Assembly (NCBI GenBank): GCA_024643305.1
Contig: JAHENE010000043.1
Span: forward strand, 1 to 11,447
Origin: Thiobacillaceae bacterium
GTDB lineage: Bacteria; Pseudomonadota; Gammaproteobacteria; Burkholderiales; Thiobacillaceae
Reading direction: 5' to 3'
Length of the DNA: 11,447 nt
Positions within the stretch are counted from its first letter, which is position 1. Every line of letters begins with the position of its first letter. Shown here in pieces: positions 6,984 through 11,447 of the stretch. Below the pieces are notes generated by a model that did not search any database, was not told where the DNA came from, and saw nothing but the letters and a program-made list of their open reading frames with translations. Both the position numbers and the translations under genes were made by a program.

Positions 6984-8774
6984 CTAGGCCGTTATATGAA
7001 TATGCGCCGGCGCCAAGCCAGCTTGATGTCTTTCATGCATCAGCTCGAACGCTCGTTCGATGTTCTTTGTAAACCGGTTTGTGTCAAAAAGCGGGTGGGT
7101 TTGACGGTTCAACTCAAGTTTTTTTCTAATGGCCAATAGCTTCTCTGGGCTGGTCGCCAACTCAAGAGCCAACGCCTCATATTGATCAAGCGAATGGGTG
7201 ATGAGTTCAGGAAGGCCAATGGCATTCAGCAGACTTCCCGCCACCCTTCCCGCAAAAGTTTCGCCTAGGCAGGTTATGACTGGCAAACCCGCCCACAATG
7301 CATCGCTTGCCGTGGTGTGGGCGTTGTAATAAAGCGTATCCAGGAAAATGTCTGCCAACTTATGGCGCGCCAAGTGATCCGCCAAACCAACTCGTTGCGC
7401 AAATAACAAACGGTCGGCAGATATGCCACGTCTCTCCGCTTCCATTTTCAAATTTGCGCTGGCGACAGGGTTGCCTTCAAAAAGCCAGAGAACACTGCCT
7501 GGCATTTTGTGTAGAAGCCTCATCCAGACGTCAAAAACATCCGGCGTAATTTTATAATTGTTGTTAAAACAGCAAAAAACAAAACCGTTATCAGGCAAAC
7601 CAACTTCGCTACGTCCAGGCGCCCGCCCGGAAATATTTCTGGTTGAATCATTCACCTGATAAGTGTCAGGCAAATAGACAATCTTCTCGCTGTAATACTC
7701 TCGGTCTTTTTCTGGTAAAACCAAAGAATCTGCAATCAAGTAATCGATAAAGTTTGCGCCCATCGTTCCCGGGTAGCCCAAATAATTAACCTGAACAGGG
7801 GCGGCACGGTTTGCAAAAATTCCAGTACGAGCGTCTTGGGTGAAACCCTTAAGATCAATGGCGATATCGATCTCTAGAATACTAGCTAACTCAGAAATCT
7901 CAACATCGCTGCTATCAACCACATCAATAAATCGATCAAATGAAGCTTCCAGCCTAGCGCGCATACCATCCGCCGCGGGCGGGCCCAATGAGAATGCAAT
8001 CAGTTCAAACTTCGATCGGTCATGCTTCTCAAAGAGTTCCGCCATTAAATAGGAGGTGGCGTGGGCGTGGAAATCGGCAGAAAAATAGCCCAACCGAATA
8101 CGATCATGTTTGTAGGTTTCGAACTCCTGACTGCCCTTGTGAGGTACAGGAAACTTCTCACCCACATAAATCTCGGTGCACTTTCTTTGCAAAGCCAGGG
8201 ACGCAGGCGTGGCCAGCAGCGGGAATGGGGTTGATGCCGCTTCCCCGGCCGCAACCGCCCGATTTATATCGTCAAATTCTTCTCGCCAATTACTCCAATC
8301 ACACAAGTGCATCTTTGTGTGCAGCCTTGTTCCTGGCACATAAGGCATATCAGGCTTAAGCTCTAAAGCTTTTTCGTAATCTGCCAGAGCCGCATCCAGG
8401 CGGTTCAGTGCTCTAAGAATATTCCCGCGGTTAGACAGCGCTTCGACCGATTTTGGCTCAAGCGCAATGGCCCTGTCATAATGGGCCAACGCCTCGTCAA
8501 ACTTGCTTTCCCTGGCCAGGCATTCACCGATATTTATCCACCCCTCCACATTCCCCGGATCCAGTTCGACTGACCTTTGGACGTATTTTCTTGACTCGTA
8601 TATCTTGCCTTGCTTTAACAGAGCTGCTGAAAGATTAGTTAGGACTGACACACGATCCGGCACCAGATCGTTTGCCTGAAGAAATCTCTGTTCGGCTATT
8701 ACGAATTTTCCATTCAGCAAGAAATCGAGGCCTTCAAGAAATAATTTCCTGGCCTCTTCATGTTTATCCGTCAT
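6984..8774 (-). CDS. TPR glycosyltransferase, family 41 (O-GlcNAc transferase-like)
   Basis: The 596-residue product has three to four TPR units (residues 5-142), a linker, then a GT41 catalytic region (about 225-580). Its marks are close to those of classical OGT: YFSADFHAHATSY with His238 at the place of human OGT His498; DLKGFTQDARTGIFANR followed by APVQVNYLGYPGT (325-337); FNNNYKI with Lys408 (OGT Lys842); DHLARH (His467); and NAHTTASDALWAGLP (484-498), containing the UDP-binding HTT triad. No signal peptide or membrane segment is seen. It lacks a SEC-C motif, unlike the GT41 at 3924-6191, and has far fewer TPRs. Its TPR head is homologous to that of the methyltransferase at 2399-3592. 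The ATG at 8774 lies 28 nt after the GT2 gene, so the two are probably co-transcribed. Cytoplasmic protein O- (or N-) glycosylation is inferred; the target is not in the window. Confidence 0.94.
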   Translation of the reverse strand: MTDKHEEARKLFLEGLDFLLNGKFVIAEQRFLQANDLVPDRVSVLTNLSAALLKQGKIYESRKYVQRSVELDPGNVEGWINIGECLARESKFDEALAHYDRAIALEPKSVEALSNRGNILRALNRLDAALADYEKALELKPDMPYVPGTRLHTKMHLCDWSNWREEFDDINRAVAAGEAASTPFPLLATPASLALQRKCTEIYVGEKFPVPHKGSQEFETYKHDRIRLGYFSADFHAHATSYLMAELFEKHDRSKFELIAFSLGPPAADGMRARLEASFDRFIDVVDSSDVEISELASILEIDIAIDLKGFTQDARTGIFANRAAPVQVNYLGYPGTMGANFIDYLIADSLVLPEKDREYYSEKIVYLPDTYQVNDSTRNISGRAPGRSEVGLPDNGFVFCCFNNNYKITPDVFDVWMRLLHKMPGSVLWLFEGNPVASANLKMEAERRGISADRLLFAQRVGLADHLARHKLADIFLDTLYYNAHTTASDALWAGLPVITCLGETFAGRVAGSLLNAIGLPELITHSLDQYEALALELATSPEKLLAIRKKLELNRQTHPLFDTNRFTKNIERAFELMHERHQAGLAPAHIHITA

Positions 8775-8802
8775 CTCTATTTAGCGCCTTTGGGAAAATG
8801 GC

Positions 8803-10173
8803 TTACTGTAGCTTCTCGCCAAGAAGGCCTTGGGCCAACTCTATTAACCGCTGCCTGCCAATCAAATTCACACTATACGATTCAAGTAAAGCCAGTTGCC
8901 GGGCGCAGAATATTAAACGCTGGCGCAATTCCCCAACGGAGATGCCCTCAAGATTTCGCATCCCCCATGCAGATTTCATTGTTTGCATTTCATTCTTGCT
9001 GCGCTCCATAGATTCGGAAATTGTATTCACCCCATGCAACCTGTAGTCATAAGCAGAGTCTGACAACACAGCCGGGGACTCCCGTTCCAGCGCCCGCAGA
9101 CAGAAATCCCAGTCATGCACATATCGATAATCCGAGAAGCCACCAAGGCTCTTCCAGAGCTCCTTGGTGAAGAACAAATTACCAGTTGAAATCGCATAAT
9201 TGAATTGGACAAAACCGCAAGTGATGGGACTCCCGCCGTAAATTCGATCCACAGAAATCATCAGAATATCGGCGTAGCCATTCTGCCCAAGCTGTATATA
9301 CGTGCCCTTCTCGTCGATATATTCGACGCCAGAGAATCCCCATTCCTTCTTGGTGGCCGTCAATAAACGCACCATGCCATCGACACGACCGGGCAAGTAG
9401 CGGTCATCCGAATTGAGCACACCAACATAGCGCCCGCTAGCAAGATCAATACATTCGTTTAGGGTGACGTGTGCGCCGCGGTTTTCCCTTTTCTGAAACT
9501 TTACGGGGTAAGGGGACTCCCCCAAAATATCTTCCACTCTCTCAACCGAGCGATCACGCGAACCATCATCAATGATGACGATCTCAATGTGTGGATAGGT
9601 TTGGGAAAACACAGACCTTATCGCCTCGACCACATAGGATTCATGGTTGTAGCAAGGGATCACTATTGAAACAAGCGGCAACTCGCCCGACACATCCGGA
9701 AGGTCTCTTGCAAATACCGGCGACACAGAATCTTGCCCAACCAAATCCGGGTAAAATATTTTCACAATCCCGCCAACCCGCTCAGAGGCCGTCAGAATGG
9801 CCTTTGTAAGATTCTCATCGAAAATTTCATTGCCCACGCTTTCAGACTCGGCTGCATCAAGCAGAAAACTCAACGCTTTTGCATAATCACCCAGTTGACC
9901 ATGGATCACGCCCAGCATATGGAGCGCGTCAAAGTTGCCCGGGAAGTGTTGCAGAACCAGACCATAAATTTCAAGTGCAGGCTGCAAATCTCCTTGCATA
10001 TGGAACGTCAGTGCACGCTTCATGGCCTCGTCCAAGCCGAATCGTTCGACAGGTGCCTTGGCCGGCTGCGAAGACTTCTGGCCTTCGGCAACCGCAAGGT
10101 TGCCGCAGCAATGCTTGTATTTTTTACCGCTCCCGCAAGGGCACGGTTCGTTTCTGCTGATAACTCGTTCCAT
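8803..10173 (-). CDS. SEC-C/TPR glycosyltransferase, family 2
   Basis: GT2 enzymes are inverting GT-A transferases that build polysaccharide or glycan chains. The 456-residue product opens with a SEC-C motif, SRNEPCPCGSGKKYKHCC (Cys11, 13, 22, 23). One or two TPR-like units follow (about 48-106), then a GT2 domain from about 164. Within it are LVSIVIPCYNHESYV, the IIDDGSRDRS donor-binding motif (Asp202-Asp203), NSDD (254-257) as the metal-binding DxD equivalent, and HDWDFCLRALE (353-363), where GT2 usually places the acceptor-side ED motif. An RLHGVNTI stretch is typical of GT2 members. No transmembrane helix is seen. The ATG at 10173 lacks a convincing ribosome-binding site but abuts a short upstream ORF (TAGATG), so coupling is possible. 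The architecture SEC-C + TPR + GT2 is unusual in my experience. Sugar and acceptor are unknown. Confidence 0.9.
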   Translation of the reverse strand: MERVISRNEPCPCGSGKKYKHCCGNLAVAEGQKSSQPAKAPVERFGLDEAMKRALTFHMQGDLQPALEIYGLVLQHFPGNFDALHMLGVIHGQLGDYAKALSFLLDAAESESVGNEIFDENLTKAILTASERVGGIVKIFYPDLVGQDSVSPVFARDLPDVSGELPLVSIVIPCYNHESYVVEAIRSVFSQTYPHIEIVIIDDGSRDRSVERVEDILGESPYPVKFQKRENRGAHVTLNECIDLASGRYVGVLNSDDRYLPGRVDGMVRLLTATKKEWGFSGVEYIDEKGTYIQLGQNGYADILMISVDRIYGGSPITCGFVQFNYAISTGNLFFTKELWKSLGGFSDYRYVHDWDFCLRALERESPAVLSDSAYDYRLHGVNTISESMERSKNEMQTMKSAWGMRNLEGISVGELRQRLIFCARQLALLESYSVNLIGRQRLIELAQGLLGEKLQ

Positions 10174-10374
10174 CTAATGCCACACTAAATTTGCAGAAAA
10201 TATCACCACAAAAACAATTCTGATCATGGCTGTGTATTTCATGGGGTTGAATAAATTCATACCCCCGTAGCTTTCAAAAAGCTCCGCATGGCATTCCGCA
10301 TCTTGTGGAATGATTGCCATAAAATCTCGAAACAAATTTCCTGTCCAAATCGCATTCATCCAGTCATTCTCCAT
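10174..10374 (-). CDS. Possible small protein upstream of the GT2 gene
   Basis: An ORF of 66 codons fills most of the 212-nt spacer and ends in TAG directly followed by the GT2 ATG, with no gap. The ATG at 10359 (61 codons) has GGAG 9 nt upstream and is a better start than the ATG at 10374. The product is not recognised. It has an aromatic/acidic N-terminal half and a hydrophobic C-terminal stretch, MIRIVFVVIFSANLVW. It could be a real coupled leader or small membrane protein, a gene remnant, or chance. Low confidence. Confidence 0.25.
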   Translation of the reverse strand: MENDWMNAIWTGNLFRDFMAIIPQDAECHAELFESYGGMNLFNPMKYTAMIRIVFVVIFSANLVWH

Positions 10375-10385
10375 GCATGGCCGAA

Positions 10386-11447
10386 CTAGTTGTCCGACAA
10401 GGAGTTGATAAGCCGACTTGAGGTCAAATATGCACGCTCACCAGCCACAGATTGCTTTCTGACCAACACAGAACGGTCCAAGGCCAGCAGCCCTTCCAGA
10501 CCACGTGTCAGCTCATTCCAGTTTCTAATTCTTTGGGCGGGATCAAGATTCATGCTGACCATGGCCCCATCAATTTTATCCACGTTCAGCACCCCGAATA
10601 AATGGGGCACCCCATATGCAAAGGCACAGATATTCCCATGCATGCTGACGCCAGCAAATGCCACTGCATGAGAGATGACAGCAAGCATTTCTTTTACCGT
10701 TTTAGCATGGGCAAACCTGAACCGATGGGGAGACGCCTTCGCCAATAGTGAGAGCGTCTCTGCGTCTCCATGACAGAACCCCAGGGGCAACAGGACTACC
10801 GGCAGATCATGCCGCTTCGCGAATCCCTCCAGTTGTGATGCAATACCCACCAAATCATGGGTTGCCGCTTCTGACAACTGAAAACACAAATATGGTTGGT
10901 CGGCATAAATCCCGACCTTCGATAGAACGTCACGAGCAGCTTCTGCCAACTCGGTTTTGGGGAACAAATCCGAAACCACCACAGCGATATCTGGCGCAAC
11001 TTCAATCTCTCTTGTAACCCCCGCTTGACGCAGTTTGTCTGCGGACTGCTCATCACGGAGATAAACAAACGAGGATTGATTGAATATTTCCTGCACGTGC
11101 TGCCGTTCCTCTGCGCAAAAGTCGAAAGGAATACCGGCAGAAAAAAAAGCTACCGAGTCCGCGCCCGGGCAATTTAGCGGGGACAAGAAGAACGCTCCAC
11201 GTACGGGCGGCATTCTTTCGATCACAAAATCATTTACGGGATCGGCTCGGCGTGCGGCAGCACTCCCAAAACGGTATCTCACCTGATATGGCCCTTGTTG
11301 CGACGCCTGGCTCCACCCTGAAAAATACGTGGTCATTTGCTTCAAATAATGTGAAGCAAGCACTCGATCGTCAAATCGAAGAATGTCCCCGCCACCGATG
11401 ACAAGTGGGCACCTCGACACGTCGTCAACATAAAGTTGTTTGACCGA
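10386..11447 (-). CDS. Polysaccharide pyruvyl transferase-family protein, 5' end beyond the window
   Basis: This family (CsaB/WcaK-like, PF04230 type) adds pyruvate ketals to sugars of surface polysaccharides, using phosphoenolpyruvate. 353 codons are visible, and the frame stays open to the right edge, so the start lies outside; a GTG at 11420 is internal. Seen, in visible numbering: PLVIGGGDILRF (14-25), a GGG(D/G) loop near the N-terminus; FVYLRDEQSADKL (127-139), matching the family's RDxxS element; VAPDIAV (150-156); and GVSMHGNICAFAYGVPHLFG (266-285), matching the family's (S/R)xHG...GVP signature. An eight-T run at 11139-11150 encodes VAFFSAG without breaking the frame. It lies 212 nt upstream of the GT2 gene and is the first gene of the visible accessory run. 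Pyruvyl transfer is inferred; some members instead act on cell-wall or other glycans. Confidence 0.82.
   Translation of the reverse strand, partial: SVKQLYVDDVSRCPLVIGGGDILRFDDRVLASHYLKQMTTYFSGWSQASQQGPYQVRYRFGSAAARRADPVNDFVIERMPPVRGAFFLSPLNCPGADSVAFFSAGIPFDFCAEERQHVQEIFNQSSFVYLRDEQSADKLRQAGVTREIEVAPDIAVVVSDLFPKTELAEAARDVLSKVGIYADQPYLCFQLSEAATHDLVGIASQLEGFAKRHDLPVVLLPLGFCHGDAETLSLLAKASPHRFRFAHAKTVKEMLAVISHAVAFAGVSMHGNICAFAYGVPHLFGVLNVDKIDGAMVSMNLDPAQRIRNWNELTRGLEGLLALDRSVLVRKQSVAGERAYLTSSRLINSLSDN

Noticed and set aside
6435..7139. Plus-strand ORF of 234 codons over coq7 and its upstream spacer
   Set aside because: It is antisense to coq7, whose six diiron ligands are all in place, and has no recognisable domain.
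11135..11155. Homopolymer run in the pyruvyl transferase gene as a possible frameshift
   Set aside because: The frame continues through the run and family motifs lie in the same frame on both sides.

Overview
The window looks like a betaproteobacterial chromosome, plausibly Nitrosomonadales or a relative, but that placement is tentative. It rests on the order rplM-rpsI-argC, an OsmC/YhfA-type protein divergent from rplM, a DUF2322-like protein and coq7 close together, which I recall as a common betaproteobacterial neighbourhood. No tRNA, rRNA, CRISPR array, transposase or integrase is visible.

Left part (1-2334), housekeeping. On the minus strand, rplM and rpsI form a tight operon behind a strong sigma70-type promoter (1504-1533) and end at a hairpin/T-tract terminator (566-595). 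argC follows and runs off the left edge; its reading frame is broken near 67-69. On the plus strand an OsmC-family protein (1610-2026) has an extended -10 promoter. It converges, 2 nt apart, on a small minus-strand DUF2322-like gene (2029-2334).

Right part (2399-11447), accessory, all on the minus strand. Read in transcription order from the right edge it holds: a partial polysaccharide pyruvyl transferase-like protein; a SEC-C + TPR + GT2 glycosyltransferase; a TPR + GT41 (O-GlcNAc-transferase-like) glycosyltransferase; coq7, a ubiquinone-pathway gene lodged among them; a SEC-C + TPR-array + GT41 glycosyltransferase of a different subtype; and a TPR + SAM methyltransferase, after which a terminator (2373-2395) closes the run. 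A single long transcript is possible because no clear terminator lies between these genes, but this is inference.

The accessory genes share parts. Two enzymes carry an N-terminal zinc-type SEC-C motif like the one at the C-terminus of SecA. Two others share a homologous TPR head (about 39% identity over 137 residues, counted by hand) fused to different catalytic domains. Together they suggest a modular machinery in which TPR/SEC-C adaptors bring glycosyl- and methyl-transfer domains to protein or glycan substrates. Flagellin, adhesin or surface-polysaccharide modification is the natural guess, but no substrate gene is in the window.
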